Numbered from the stretch's first letter, positions 46,577 to 56,585 are shown. The stretch: DNA of 64,000 nucleotides from Pseudomonas sp. SCB32 (GCF_009189165.1 NZ_CP045118.1:744001-808000); one strand, 5' to 3'. Notes: generated by a model not told the origin, from the sequence alone. Made by a program: numbers and translations.

Positions 46577-47863
46577 TTACTTGAGTGCGGCGAAAGCGCG
46601 CTCGGCAGCGTCCAGGGTCAGCTTCAGCTCGGTTTCGCCGTGGGCGATGGAGGTGAAACCGGCCTCGAAGGCGCTCGGTGCCAGGTATACGCCGGCATTC
46701 AGCATCAGGTGGAAGAAGCGCTTGAAACGCTCCGCGTCGCTGGTCATCACGTCATCGAAGGTGACGATGTCGTCGGCGCCGGTGAAGTACAGGCCGAACA
46801 TCGCGGCACCCGCCTGGGTGGTCACGAAGGGGATGCCAGCGGCGTCGGCGCGCTCCTGCAGGCCTTGCAGCATGCGGGTGGTGTAGGTGGTCAGTTCGTC
46901 GTGGAAGCCCGAACGGCTGATCAGGCGCAGGGTGGTCAGGCCGGCGGCCATGGCCAGCGGGTTACCCGACAGGGTGCCGGCCTGGTAGACCGGGCCGAGC
47001 GGGGAAATCTGCTCCATGATCTCGCGCTTGCCGCCGAAGGCGCCCACCGGCATGCCGCCGCCGATGATCTTGCCGAAGGTCGACAGGTCCGGGGTGATGC
47101 CGTAGTGCGCCTGGGCGCCGCCCAGGGCGACGCGGAAGCCGGTCATCACTTCGTCGAAGATCAGTACCACGCCGTGCTGGTCGCACAGGCTGCGCAGGCC
47201 TTCGAGGAAGCCCGGCGCCGGCGGTACGCAGTTCATGTTGCCGGCGACCGGTTCGACGATGATGCACGCCACTTCCTTGCCGACTTCGCTCAGGGTCTTC
47301 TCTACCGCGGCGATGTCGTTGAACGGCAGGGTCAGGGTGTGCTTGGCGAAGGCCGCCGGCACGCCCGGGGAGTTCGGCACGCCGAAGGTCAGGGCGCCGG
47401 AGCCGGCTTTTACCAGCAGGCTGTCGGAGTGGCCGTGGTAGCAGCCTTCGAACTTGATGATGCTGTCGCGGCCGGTATAGCCACGGGCCAGGCGAATGGC
47501 GCTCATGGTGGCTTCGGTGCCGGAGCTGACCATGCGGACCATGTCCATGGACGGAACCAGGGAGCAGACCAGGTCGGCCATTTCCACTTCCAGCGCAGTC
47601 GGTGCGCCGTAGGACAGGCCGTGGTCGAGCTGCTTGCGTACCGCGTCGAGCACGTCCGGGTGGCTGTGGCCGAGGATCATCGGGCCCCAGGAACCGACGT
47701 AGTCGACGTAGCGCTTGTCATCCTCGTCCACCACGTAGGCGCCTTCCGCGTGCTTGAAGAATAGCGGGGTGCCGCCGACGCTCTTGAACGCGCGCACCGG
47801 CGAGTTCACGCCACCGGGGATGTGTTTCTGGGCATTGGCGAAAAGCGTTTCGGAACGGGACAT
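46577..47863 (-). CDS. hemL: Glutamate-1-semialdehyde 2,1-aminomutase
   Basis: A 428-residue PLP enzyme that makes 5-aminolevulinate for tetrapyrroles. Catalytic Lys265 is in [46 protein letters not shown] and [18 protein letters not shown] are the PLP-binding signatures. Length matches the family. It follows thiE by 45 bases on the same strand; thiD-thiE-hemL is the common Pseudomonas order. Confidence 0.98.
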   Translation of the reverse strand: MSRSETLFANAQKHIPGGVNSPVRAFKSVGGTPLFFKHAEGAYVVDEDDKRYVDYVGSWGPMILGHSHPDVLDAVRKQLDHGLSYGAPTALEVEMADLVCSLVPSMDMVRMVSSGTEATMSAIRLARGYTGRDSIIKFEGCYHGHSDSLLVKAGSGALTFGVPNSPGVPAAFAKHTLTLPFNDIAAVEKTLSEVGKEVACIIVEPVAGNMNCVPPAPGFLEGLRSLCDQHGVVLIFDEVMTGFRVALGGAQAHYGITPDLSTFGKIIGGGMPVGAFGGKREIMEQISPLGPVYQAGTLSGNPLAMAAGLTTLRLISRSGFHDELTTYTTRMLQGLQERADAAGIPFVTTQAGAAMFGLYFTGADDIVTFDDVMTSDAERFKRFFHLMLNAGVYLAPSAFEAGFTSIAHGETELKLTLDAAERAFAALK

Positions 47864-47908
47864 GGTGTACCTCGCGAAGCTGTCGGGTGCCGAGCGCGCG
47901 CGTGGCGC

Positions 47909-48538
47909 TCAGCGGGTTTCGAAGAGTTGGCTGAAGGCGCGGGCGCGCTGCTCGACCTCGGCCGAGGAGTCGGCGGCGAACAGCGCGTGGATCACGGCAA
48001 TCATGTCGGCGCCGTGGGCGATCAGCTCCGGCGCGTTGTCCAGGGTCACGCCGCCGATGGCCACCAGCGGCACGTTGAAACGGGTCTTGGCCTGCTCCAG
48101 CAGTTCGACGCTGGCGGCCGGGGCGCCCGGCTTGGTCTGGGAATTGAAGAAGCGGCCGAAGGCGACGTAACTGGCGCCTTCGGTGATGGCCTGTTCGGCC
48201 AGTTCGAGGCTGGCGTGGCAGGTGCCGCCGATCACGGCGTCGCGGCCGAGCAGGGCGCGGGCGGCGGCCAGCGAGCCGTCGGTCTGCCCCAGGTGCACGC
48301 TGACGCCCAGGCGCGCGGCCAGTTCGGCGTCATCATTGATCAGCAGCGTGGCGCCGTAACGCGCGCAGAGTTCGCGCAGCGCTTCGGCTTCGCGCAGGCG
48401 GTGCGAGGCGTCGGTGGACTTGTCGCGGTACTGCAGCAGGCGCGCGCCGCCCTTCAGGGCGGCCTCGACGTAGGGCAGCAGGCGGCCGCCGTCGAGCAGC
48501 TGGCTGTCGGTGATGGCGTAGAGTCCGCGCAGTTTCAT
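47909..48538 (-). CDS. thiE: Thiamine-phosphate synthase
   Basis: A 209-residue TIM-barrel enzyme that joins HMP pyrophosphate and thiazole phosphate. LQYRDKSTD and [20 protein letters not shown] are the phosphate/Mg-binding motifs; [16 protein letters not shown] and [12 protein letters not shown] follow. ATG at 48536-48538 gives the family length. It works with thiD (next gene) and thiL (902-1861). Confidence 0.96.
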   Translation of the reverse strand: MKLRGLYAITDSQLLDGGRLLPYVEAALKGGARLLQYRDKSTDASHRLREAEALRELCARYGATLLINDDAELAARLGVSVHLGQTDGSLAAARALLGRDAVIGGTCHASLELAEQAITEGASYVAFGRFFNSQTKPGAPAASVELLEQAKTRFNVPLVAIGGVTLDNAPELIAHGADMIAVIHALFAADSSAEVEQRARAFSQLFETR

Positions 48539-48566
48539 CGGTGCCTCGATCATTGGAACGGTTGAA

Positions 48567-49364
48567 TCAGTTGCAGTAGTCCAGCGGCAGGCGGCGCGGT
48601 ACGTACTGGCCGTGGCCAGGCGCTTCCGCATCGCGCAGGGTGCGCCAGGTGTAGTCGAGGGCGCTGCGCACCGCGCTCACCAGTTCCTCGCCCAGGGCCA
48701 GGCGGCCGGCGAGGGTGCTTGCCAGGGTGCAGCCCGAGCCGTGGTAGCTGCCCGGCAAGCGCTGGCAGGTAAAGGTGTGGCGCTGGCCGTCGCGGGTGTA
48801 CAGGCGGTTGTGCACTTCCGATTCGTCGCCATGGCCGCCGGTGATCAGCAGGTGCTGAATGAACGGCAGAAGCTTTTCCGCGCACTCATCCGCCGTGCCT
48901 TCGGGCAGTTCGGCGAGGATGCGTGCCTCGGGCAGGTTCGGCGTGGCAATGGCGGCGATCGGCAGCAGCCGCTCGCGCATGGCGTAGCCGACGTCGTCCT
49001 TGCCCAGCGAACCACCGCCGCCGGCGCGCAGCACCGGGTCGCAGACCAGCGGTACGCCCGGCAGGGACTGCATGATCTCGACTACGGTGTCGACCATCTG
49101 CACCGAGCCGAGCATGCCCAGCTTGACCGCGGCCACCGGCATGTCGGCGATCACGGCGTTGGCCTGGGCCAGCACCCACTCGCGGTCGAGCACGCGGAAG
49201 TCGGAAACGTTGACGGTATCCTGAACGGTCAGTGCGGTGACGGTCGGCGCCGCGTGGCAGCCTTGTGCAATCAGGGCTTCGATATCGGCCTGCAGGCCGG
49301 CACCGCCACTGGGGTCGTGGCCGGACAGGCAGAGCACTACGGGACGGGAGGTTGGCGTTTTCAT
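48567..49364 (-). CDS. thiD: Hydroxymethylpyrimidine/phosphomethylpyrimidine kinase
   Basis: A 265-residue ribokinase-like enzyme that phosphorylates HMP and [20 protein letters not shown] is the substrate motif, [14 protein letters not shown] and [12 protein letters not shown] follow, and [14 protein letters not shown] is the anion-hole/catalytic segment. ATG at 49362-49364. It is divergent from ladS (about 208 bases between starts). Confidence 0.96.
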   Translation of the reverse strand: MKTPTSRPVVLCLSGHDPSGGAGLQADIEALIAQGCHAAPTVTALTVQDTVNVSDFRVLDREWVLAQANAVIADMPVAAVKLGMLGSVQMVDTVVEIMQSLPGVPLVCDPVLRAGGGGSLGKDDVGYAMRERLLPIAAIATPNLPEARILAELPEGTADECAEKLLPFIQHLLITGGHGDESEVHNRLYTRDGQRHTFTCQRLPGSYHGSGCTLASTLAGRLALGEELVSAVRSALDYTWRTLRDAEAPGHGQYVPRRLPLDYCN

Positions 49365-49572
49365 GACGCGGGAGCTTATCACCAAAATGTGGCCTTGAGC
49401 TGACCGAACGGTCCGATCCGCATCGCCCGGCCGAAGCCTGGCTGTATGGTCGAATGCCACGTGGCACAAGGCCTGTGCTAGAGTTCGCCGATTCCAACAC
49501 AACGCCTCCACGGCGCGCCAAAGCGGGAGATGGGGCTCCCAGGTGCGGCAGTCGGCGGCACTGCGGGGCACC

Positions 49573-51963
49573 ATGCGGCATTGGCTGATCTTCCTGATCC
49601 TTCTCATCCTCTCGCCGCTGGCGAGCGCTATCAGCTTCGACGAGCATGTCGGGCAATTGCCGCTGGGCCGGGCAATGGATGTCTTCGAAGACGTGCGCGG
49701 CACCGCTGATATCTCGGAGATCAGCTCTCCGGCGCTGGCCGCCAGCTTCCGTCGGCACGAGCGCGATGTGCTCAACGCCGGCTACTCGCGATCGGTTTTC
49801 TGGCTGCGCCTGGACCTCGACTACCAGCCCAAGGCTTCCCATGATCCGGCCAGCTGGCTGCTGGAACTGGCCTACCCGCCGCTGGACAAGCTCGACCTCT
49901 ACCTGCCCGACGGCAAGGGCGGCTACCGGCTGGCCCAGCGCACCGGCGATACCCTGCCGTTCTCCAGTCGGCCGATCCGCCAGAACAACTACCTGTTCGA
50001 TCTCAAGCTGGAGCCCGGCGAGCCGTTGCGGGTGTACCTGCGCCTGGAGAGCCAGGGTTCGATCCAGGCGCCGCTGACGCTCTGGTCACCCAAGGCCTAT
50101 CTGGAAGAACAGCCGGGGCGTATCTACGTGCTGGGCATCATCTACGGCGTGCTGCTGGTGATGATGATCTACAACCTGTTCATCTTCCTCAGCGTCCGCG
50201 ATACCAGCTACCTCTATTACATCCTCTATATCGCCTCGTTCGGCTTCTACCAGATCTCGGTCAACGGTGCCGGCATCGAGTACTTCTGGCCCAACAACCC
50301 CTGGTGGGCCAACGCCTCCACACCCTTCCTGATCGGTTCGGCCGGCCTGTTCGGCTGCCAGTTCGCCCGCAGCTTCCTGCATACCCGCGAGCACAGCCTG
50401 TGGATCGACCGCATCCTGCGCGTGCTGATGGGCGTCGGCGCGCTTGTAATGGTGCTGGCGCTGACCGTCAGCTACGCCATCGCCCTGCGCCTGGCCACCT
50501 ACCTGGCGCTGGCCTTCACTGTGGTGATCTTCAGCGCCGGCATCCTCGCCTGGCTACGCGGCATGCGCGTGGCGCGCTACTTCATCTTCGCCTGGACCGC
50601 CTTCCTGCTCGGTGGCGTGGTCAACACACTGATGGTGCTGGGCCTGCTGCCCAACGTCTTCCTTACCATGTACGCCAGCCAGATCGGTTCGGCGCTGGAG
50701 GTGGGCCTGCTGTCCCTGGCCCTGGCTGACCGCATCAACGCCATGAAGGAAGAGCGCACCCGCATCCTCCAGGAAACCAGCCGCAAGCTGGAACAGCTGA
50801 ACCTCGAACTGGCCAGCAGCAACCGCCTGAAGGACGAGTTCCTCGCCACTGTCACCCACGAGCTGCGCACGCCGATGAGCGGGGTGATCGGTTCGCTGGA
50901 GCTGATGCAGACGGTGCCGATGGACGTCGAACTGGCCCAGTACCACAAGACCGCGAACGGCTCGGCGCGGGACATGATGCGCATGGTCAACGACATCCTC
51001 GCGCTGCTCGAACTGCAGGCCGGCAAGCTCTATCCGCGTCGCGAACCGTTCAGCCTGCGCGGCCTGTGCGACGGCCTGCGCGCCCAGTACGCGCCGCGTG
51101 CCGAAGAGCGTGGCCTGCGCTTCGTCCTGCAACTGGATGAGAGCCTGCCCGACACCCTCGAAGGCGATGCCGGCAAGCTGGCCCAGGCGCTGGGCTACTT
51201 GATCGATAACGCCATCAAGTTCACCCACCACGGCGGTGTCAGCCTGCGCGTCAGCGGTGCGCCCAGCACCGAAGGGTTGGCGCTGCGCCTGGAAATCCAG
51301 GACAGCGGAATAGGTTTCGCCACGCCGTCGGACGGCGCGCTCTACCAGCGCTTCTATCAGCTCGACGGCTCGCTGACCCGCGAATACGGTGGGCTCGGCA
51401 TCGGCCTTGCGCTGTGCCGCAAGCTGGTCTCGCTGCTGGGCGGTGAGCTGTCGCACGAATCCGCACCCGGGCAGGGCAGCTGCTTCAGCCTGACCCTGCA
51501 GGTCGGCCAGCCGGTGCAGAGCATCGCGCCGCCGCCGCGCCGTGCGGGTGGCCAGGCGCTGCGCAGCCCGGACCAGTGCACCGTGCTGGTGGTGGAGGAC
51601 AACGCCATCAACCAGCTGGTGATCCGCGGCATGCTGTTAAAGCTCGGCTATCGCGTGCGTACCGCTGACAACGGTGCCGAGGCCATCGACCTGCTGCGCC
51701 GCGAAGACGTTGATGCGGTGCTGCTCGACTGCCAGATGCCGGTGATGGACGGCTTCGCCACCTGCCGAGCCTTGCGCACCCTGCCGCGCTGTGGCGACCT
51801 GCCGGTGCTGGCAATCACCGCCCACAGCCACAGCGGCGACCGCGAGCGCTGCCTGGCCGCCGGGATGAGCGACTACCTGCCCAAGCCGGTCAAATTCGAG
51901 GAATTGCAGACGTTGCTGCACGACTGGCTGCTGTGCCAGCCGGCGCTGCCGAGTCCGGCCTAA
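49573..51963 (+). CDS. ladS: Hybrid sensor histidine kinase LadS
   Basis: A 796-residue membrane kinase, the same length class as P. aeruginosa LadS. A signal peptide (LIFLILLILSPLASA) is followed by a periplasmic 7TMR-DISMED2 domain (about 22-165), a 7TM-DISM domain of seven helices (about 183-385), HisKA with His429 in THELRTP, an HATPase (about 530-645) and a receiver with Asp719 in LLDCQMPVMDG. LadS promotes the sessile state through the GacS/GacA-RsmYZ pathway and responds to calcium. The Gac genes are not in this window. GTG at 49543 is an alternative start. It stands alone, not in an operon. Confidence 0.93.
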   Translation: MRHWLIFLILLILSPLASAISFDEHVGQLPLGRAMDVFEDVRGTADISEISSPALAASFRRHERDVLNAGYSRSVFWLRLDLDYQPKASHDPASWLLELAYPPLDKLDLYLPDGKGGYRLAQRTGDTLPFSSRPIRQNNYLFDLKLEPGEPLRVYLRLESQGSIQAPLTLWSPKAYLEEQPGRIYVLGIIYGVLLVMMIYNLFIFLSVRDTSYLYYILYIASFGFYQISVNGAGIEYFWPNNPWWANASTPFLIGSAGLFGCQFARSFLHTREHSLWIDRILRVLMGVGALVMVLALTVSYAIALRLATYLALAFTVVIFSAGILAWLRGMRVARYFIFAWTAFLLGGVVNTLMVLGLLPNVFLTMYASQIGSALEVGLLSLALADRINAMKEERTRILQETSRKLEQLNLELASSNRLKDEFLATVTHELRTPMSGVIGSLELMQTVPMDVELAQYHKTANGSARDMMRMVNDILALLELQAGKLYPRREPFSLRGLCDGLRAQYAPRAEERGLRFVLQLDESLPDTLEGDAGKLAQALGYLIDNAIKFTHHGGVSLRVSGAPSTEGLALRLEIQDSGIGFATPSDGALYQRFYQLDGSLTREYGGLGIGLALCRKLVSLLGGELSHESAPGQGSCFSLTLQVGQPVQSIAPPPRRAGGQALRSPDQCTVLVVEDNAINQLVIRGMLLKLGYRVRTADNGAEAIDLLRREDVDAVLLDCQMPVMDGFATCRALRTLPRCGDLPVLAITAHSHSGDRERCLAAGMSDYLPKPVKFEELQTLLHDWLLCQPALPSPA

Positions 51964-51981
51964 CGAAAAGGGAGGCGTCCC

Positions 51982-52031
51982 CTGTAGGGGCGGGCCATGC
52001 CCGCGATCGCGCGCATGGCGCGCTCCTAGAG
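51982..52031. repeat. REPIN
   Basis: CTGTAGGGGCGGGCCATGCC is mirrored by GCATGGCGCGCTCCTAGAG. It is located between the ladS stop and the ilvE terminator. Confidence 0.8.
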
Positions 52032-52055
52032 GATCAAGTCCGTTATCCGGCCCAA

Positions 52056-52094
52056 AGAAAAACGCCGTGATACCATCAGGCATCGCGGCGTTCT
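52056..52094 (-). terminator. Rho-independent terminator of ilvE
   Basis: On the minus strand AACGCCGCGATG pairs with the downstream ATCACGGCGTT, followed by TTTCTTTGG. It begins just after the ilvE stop. The opposite strand could also help end ladS, with TTCTTCG after the stem. Confidence 0.85.
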
Positions 52095-52114
52095 TCGTTA
52101 ACGAGCAGTCAGGC

Positions 52115-53134
52115 TCAGACCTTGACGACCCAGCCTTCCGGGCCTTCGACGTCGCCAGTCTGGATGCCGGTCAGCTCTTCATAGAGGCGACGGGTCACCG
52201 GGCCGACTTCATCGCGGCTGTAGAACACGTGCAGCTTGTCCTGGTACTGGATGCCGCCGATCGGAGTGATCACCGCGGCGGTACCGCAGGCGCCGGCTTC
52301 CTTGAAGCGCGCCAGATCGTTGATCTCGACGTCGCCCTCGATCACCTTCAGGCCCAGGCGCTGGGCGGCCAGCTCCATCAGCGACAGACGGGTGATGCCC
52401 GGCAGCACGGAGGCGGAACGCGGAGTGATGAACTCGTTGTCGTGGGTGATGGCGAAGAAGTTGGCCGAACCCACTTCCTCGATGCGGCTGTGGGTGGCCG
52501 GGTCGAGGTAGATGCAGTCGGCGAAGCCGGCTTTCTTGGCCTGGGAGCCTGGCAGCAGGCTGGCGGCGTAGTTGCCACCGACCTTGGCGGCGCCGGTGCC
52601 CTGGGGCGCGGCGCGGTCGTAGGTGGAGATCATGAAGTCATGGGGCTTCATGCCGCCTTTGAAGTAGGCGCCAACCGGGATGCAGAACACCGAGAAGATG
52701 AACTCCGGAGCCGGGCGCACGCCGATGTTGTCGCCAACGCCGATCACGAACGGACGCAGGTACAGGGCGCCGCCGGAGCCGTACGGGGGAATGAAGCGCT
52801 CGTTGGCGCGGACGACCTGCTTGCAGGCGTCGATGAACTGCTCTTCGGACACCTGCGGCATCAGCACGCGGGCGCAGCTGCGCGCCATGCGCATGGCGTT
52901 CTGGTTCGGGCGGAACAGGTTGATCGAGCCGTCCTTGCAGCGGTAGGCCTTCAGGCCTTCGAAGCACTGCTGGCCGTAGTGCAGCGCCGTGGACCCCTCG
53001 CTGATGTGCAGGGTGTTGTCCTCGGTCAGCTTGCCGTCGTCCCACAGACCATCGCGCCAGTGGGAGATGTAGCGGAAGTCGGTCTTGATGTAATCGAATC
53101 CGAGCGAGCCCCAATCGATGTCTTTTTGTTCCAT
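52115..53134 (-). CDS. ilvE: Branched-chain amino acid aminotransferase (type II)
   Basis: A 339-residue fold-type IV PLP aminotransferase interconverting leucine, isoleucine and valine with their keto acids. LHYGQQCFEGLKAYR, the PLP Lys184 in GAAKVGGNYAASL, and SARSCARVLMPQ-like elements define the long BCAT class (TIGR01123), distinct from the roughly 307-residue bacterial ilvE. ATG at 53132-53134 has GAGG 6 bases upstream. It has its own terminator, and a 383-base gap precedes it, so it is probably a single-gene transcript. Confidence 0.95.
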   Translation of the reverse strand: MEQKDIDWGSLGFDYIKTDFRYISHWRDGLWDDGKLTEDNTLHISEGSTALHYGQQCFEGLKAYRCKDGSINLFRPNQNAMRMARSCARVLMPQVSEEQFIDACKQVVRANERFIPPYGSGGALYLRPFVIGVGDNIGVRPAPEFIFSVFCIPVGAYFKGGMKPHDFMISTYDRAAPQGTGAAKVGGNYAASLLPGSQAKKAGFADCIYLDPATHSRIEEVGSANFFAITHDNEFITPRSASVLPGITRLSLMELAAQRLGLKVIEGDVEINDLARFKEAGACGTAAVITPIGGIQYQDKLHVFYSRDEVGPVTRRLYEELTGIQTGDVEGPEGWVVKV

Positions 53135-53517
53135 GGTTGCCTCATTCAATGGGATTACCGGCGGCTTTCGTTTGCCTGGAACGGCAGGCGAGCATCCGGA
53201 CAGATGATTTCGGGACCCTGGCGGCGGGCGCGGCCTGAATCGACCAGGATTCGGCTGCGCGGCGGGAACGGCGTTCTCCGCTTGATGGTCACCACCAGGA
53301 CTCCACCAGGACTTGCCATGATACCGGCGATAATCGCGGCTGTGGGCACTCGCAGGCGAATATCCCTGCCATCAGTCGCATCGGGAACCGAGCGACACCC
53401 CCGAATGGACGTTGCACAGTCTTGCCCTGATAGCCCCTGCCGCTGGCGCTTTTGCCCCTTTGGCCAGGCAATGAAGCATGGTTCACTGCTTGAAAGTCCT
53501 GAATCTGGATTCAGAGC
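53135..53517. promoter_or_regulatory. ilvE-tetR divergent region with palindromic operator
   Basis: No gene is evident in these 383 bases. Directly before the tetR ATG is a perfect dyad CTGAATC (53499-53505), TG, GATTCAG (53508-53514), a likely autoregulatory TetR operator. The remaining sequence is unremarkable apart from short GC-rich palindromes. Confidence 0.6.
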
Positions 53518-54186
53518 ATGGCCTACCGTGTCACCGAAGCGCGCCTGCGCCGAGACGTCGAGGAACGCGAGCGGATACTTTCCCTGGCGCTGGCCCGCGT
53601 GGCCGACGGTGGTTTCGCCGCGCTGACCATGCAGAACCTGGCCGACGACGCCGGAATCGCCACCGGCAGCCTGTACCGGCACTTTCGTGGCAAGGGCGAA
53701 CTGGCCGCCGAAGTCTTCGCCCGTGCCAGCCAGCACGAAGTCGATGCCCTTGCCGAGGTGCTGCATGCGCCCGGCAGCGCCACCGAGCGCCTGACGCGCG
53801 GCCTGCGCCAGTTTGCCGCGCGCGCCTGGGGCAGTCGCCAACTGGCCTTCGCCCTGATCGCCGAACCGGTCGACCCTGAAGTCGACGAGCAGCGCCTGGT
53901 TTACCGCGAAGCCTACGCGGCGCTGTTCGTGCAACTGCTGGAGCAGGGCATCGCCCGTGGTGAATTCCCGGTCCAGCCCGTCCATCTGGTCGCCGCCTGC
54001 CTGGTTGGCGCCATCGCCGAAGCCCTGGTCGGGCCGCTCTCGCCGCCGGCGCGCGCCGCGCGGGATGCCGGCCAGCCTGGTGCGTCGCTGGCGGATGTCA
54101 GCGATGCCCTCGTCCATTTCTGCCTGCGCGCCGTCGGTGCGTCTCTTTCCGCCATGCCAATGCTTGCCAAGGAGGATCAGCCATGA
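53518..54186 (+). CDS. TetR-family transcriptional regulator
   Basis: A 222-residue regulator. The N-terminal HTH (about 15-60) reads ERILSLALARVADGGFAALT then MQNLADDAGIATGSLYRHF, the canonical TetR arrangement, followed by a helical ligand domain. A 16-bp palindrome 3 bases before its ATG suggests self-repression. It overlaps the acyl-CoA dehydrogenase start by 4 bases, so it very likely controls that gene; the ligand may be an acyl-CoA, by analogy with FadR/PsrA-like systems. Confidence 0.92.
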   Translation: MAYRVTEARLRRDVEERERILSLALARVADGGFAALTMQNLADDAGIATGSLYRHFRGKGELAAEVFARASQHEVDALAEVLHAPGSATERLTRGLRQFAARAWGSRQLAFALIAEPVDPEVDEQRLVYREAYAALFVQLLEQGIARGEFPVQPVHLVAACLVGAIAEALVGPLSPPARAARDAGQPGASLADVSDALVHFCLRAVGASLSAMPMLAKEDQP

Positions 54187-55832
54187 GCCTGCACCAGTAC
54201 GCCGAGACCCACGAAGTGACCAACCAGGTGCCGCCGTTGGACGGTGCCAACCTCTATCGCATCGACCTGCCACTGCAGGAGTGGGTGCGCCGCCACGAGG
54301 GCGGCTGGGCTGAGCAGAAGCTCGACGCCTATGGCGCGCTGGCCGGCGGTCCGCTGATGGCGGCGGGCTTCCTGGCCAACGAGAACAAGCCGGTATTCAA
54401 GTCCCACGACCGCTACGGCCACCGCATTGACCTGGTGGAGTTCCACCCGGCCTACCATGAGCTGATGCGCGCCTCGATCGAAGCCGGCATCCCGTCCATG
54501 CCCTGGACCGACCCTCGCGCCGGCGCCCAGGTGGCCCGTGCCGGCCTGAGCTACCTGCACAGCCAGGCCGAAGCCGGCACCGGCTGCCCACTGACCATGA
54601 CCTTCGCCAGTGTGCCCGCCCTGCGCCTGCAGCCGGACATCGCCGAGAAGTGGCTGCCGAAAATCCTCTCCACCCAGTACGACCCGCGCAACCTGCCCAT
54701 CGAGCAGAAGACCGGCGCCACCATCGGCATGGCCATGACCGAGAAGCAGGGCGGCACCGACGTGCGCGCCAACACCACCCGCGCCTACCCGGTGGGCATC
54801 CCCGGGCCCGGCCAGGCTTATGAACTGGTTGGCCACAAGTGGTTCTGCTCTGCGCCCATGTGCGACGCCTTCCTCACCCTGGCTTACACCGACAAGGGCC
54901 TGACCTGCTTCCTGCTGCCGCGCCACCGTCCGGACGGCAGTCGCAACGAGTTCTACATCCAGCGCCTGAAGAACAAGCTGGGCAACTGGTCCAACGCCTC
55001 CAGCGAAGTGGAATACCGCGGCGCGCTTGCCTGGATGATCGGCGAGGAGGGGCGAGGGGTTCCGACCATCATCGAAATGGTCGCCATGACCCGCTTCGAC
55101 TGCATGATCGGCTCCAGCTCGCTGATGCGTCAGGCACTGACCCAGGCTGCGCACCACTGCGCCTACCGTCAGGTCGGCGGCCGCGTGCTGGCCGAGCAGC
55201 CGCTGATGCAGAACGTGCTGGCCGACCTCGCCCTGGAAAGCGAAGCCGCACTGGCCCTGACGATGCGCATGGGCCGCGCCCTGGACCGCCTGCACGACGA
55301 GCAGGAAGACAAGTTCGCCCGCCTGGTCACCGCCGTGGGCAAGTACTGGATCTGCAAGCGCGCCCCCGCGATGATCAACGAGGCCGCTGAATGCCTGGGC
55401 GGCGCCGGCTACGTCGAGGACACCATACTCCCGCGCTTGTACCGCGAAGCACCGGTCAACTCCACCTGGGAAGGCTCGGGCAACGTGCAGTGCCTGGACG
55501 TGCTGCGCGCACTGTCCAAGGAGCCCGGCGTGCTCGACGCGCTGTTTGCCGAACTGGGCGACGGCCACGGCGATGCTCGACTGGCTTCCTTTATCGGCAA
55601 TCTCAAGGCGTCCTTCGCCGACACCCACGACATCCAGTACCGCGCCCGTCAGCTCACTGAAAACGTGGCGGTCGCGCTGCAGGCCAAGCTGTTGCTGGAA
55701 GCGGGTAACGCGACGGTTTCCGACGCCTTTATCGCCAGCCGGCTGGCTGACGGTGGCCGCGTCTACGGCACCCTACCGCGCGGGGTGGATGTGGAGGCGC
55801 TGGTGACGCGCTCGACACCGCATCTGGCGTGA
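54183..55832 (+). CDS. Acyl-CoA dehydrogenase, AidB-like
   Basis: A 549-residue flavoprotein. Key segments are TGCPLTMTFASVPALR, GMAMTEKQGGTDVRANTTRA, GHKWFCSAPMCDAFL, and ECLGGAGYVEDTILPRLYRE. These match the AidB branch of acyl-CoA dehydrogenases, which in E. coli is part of the adaptive response and has isovaleryl-CoA dehydrogenase activity. The role here is not established, and no ada gene is adjacent. Its translation is coupled to the tetR gene. A hairpin CCCCGC/GCGGGG (55841-55856) follows. Confidence 0.9.
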   Translation: MSLHQYAETHEVTNQVPPLDGANLYRIDLPLQEWVRRHEGGWAEQKLDAYGALAGGPLMAAGFLANENKPVFKSHDRYGHRIDLVEFHPAYHELMRASIEAGIPSMPWTDPRAGAQVARAGLSYLHSQAEAGTGCPLTMTFASVPALRLQPDIAEKWLPKILSTQYDPRNLPIEQKTGATIGMAMTEKQGGTDVRANTTRAYPVGIPGPGQAYELVGHKWFCSAPMCDAFLTLAYTDKGLTCFLLPRHRPDGSRNEFYIQRLKNKLGNWSNASSEVEYRGALAWMIGEEGRGVPTIIEMVAMTRFDCMIGSSSLMRQALTQAAHHCAYRQVGGRVLAEQPLMQNVLADLALESEAALALTMRMGRALDRLHDEQEDKFARLVTAVGKYWICKRAPAMINEAAECLGGAGYVEDTILPRLYREAPVNSTWEGSGNVQCLDVLRALSKEPGVLDALFAELGDGHGDARLASFIGNLKASFADTHDIQYRARQLTENVAVALQAKLLLEAGNATVSDAFIASRLADGGRVYGTLPRGVDVEALVTRSTPHLA

Positions 55833-55932
55833 GGAAAAATCCCCGCACAGGCGGGGGTGGCTCCTACAGCCGTATCAGTTGCGTCAGCTCTCCAAATTGA
55901 CCAGAATAAAGACCTGTTTGGAGACTGATTTT

Positions 55933-56211
55933 ATGCAAAATATTCTCGCCAATGTTGCCGTCAGCGTCTCGGAGCTGAAGAAGAACCCGTCCGCCGTACT
56001 CAGTGGCGCGGACGGGGAGGCCGTGGCCGTGCTCAACCATAACCGGGTGATGGGCTACATGGTCCCAGCCGAGCGCTACGAGGCCATGCTCGACTACATC
56101 GAAGATCTGGAGTTGGCCAAGCTCGCTCGCGAGCGCATCGAGGCTGGCGTACCCGCCATTAAGGCGAGAATCGAAGGCGACGACATCGTATTCGAGGATG
56201 CGGATGCCTGA
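55933..56211 (+). CDS. Phd/YefM-type antitoxin
   Basis: A 92-residue antitoxin. The N-terminus ANVAVSVSELKKNPSAVLSG, then EAVAVLNHNRVMGYMVPAERYEAML, is the Phd/YefM DNA-binding fold; the C-terminal tail is acidic (EGDDIVFEDADA). It should neutralise the RelE-like toxin next door and repress the pair. Upstream dyad CTCCAAA (55890-55896) / TTTGGAG (55917-55923) is a candidate operator. The stop overlaps the toxin start region. Confidence 0.9.
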   Translation: MQNILANVAVSVSELKKNPSAVLSGADGEAVAVLNHNRVMGYMVPAERYEAMLDYIEDLELAKLARERIEAGVPAIKARIEGDDIVFEDADA

Positions 56212-56488
56212 GTTCCGCCTGGAGTTCGAGACTTCAGCTCAGCGCGAGTGGAAGAAGCTCGATCAGGACATTCGCCGTCAGTTCACTCGCAAGCTGGCTG
56301 AGCGACTGGTTCATCCCCGTGTGCAGGCCGACAAGCTGCATGGCATGAAGGACTGTTACAAGATCAAGCTCAGTTCGGCGGGCTATCGGCTTGTTTATCG
56401 GGTCGAGGATGATCGGGTGGTGGTGCTTGTCCTGGCTATCGGCAAGCGCGAGCGCTCCGCGGTGTATGACGCTGCGAAGAAGCGTTGA
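56204..56488 (+). CDS. RelE/ParE-family toxin
   Basis: A 94-residue toxin. MPEFRLEFETSAQREWKKLD, RRQFTRKLAERL, KLHGMKDCYKIKLSSAGYRL and VYRVEDDRVVVLVLAIGKRE are classic RelE; the conserved basic and aromatic residues (K, R, Y) of the mRNA-cutting site are present. ATG at 56204, preceded by GAGG with 6-base spacing, is preferred over ATG 56198. It overlaps the antitoxin stop by 8 bases, the usual arrangement. Ribosome-dependent mRNA cleavage is the expected activity. Confidence 0.92.
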   Translation: MPEFRLEFETSAQREWKKLDQDIRRQFTRKLAERLVHPRVQADKLHGMKDCYKIKLSSAGYRLVYRVEDDRVVVLVLAIGKRERSAVYDAAKKR

Positions 56489-56585
56489 GCACCTTTACCG
56501 CTCGCGTGCTATCCACGCTGTGATTGTGGCGAACTTTCCCTGTGCACATGGGGATGATTTTCTGCCGGACTTGAAACCAGCTCCG

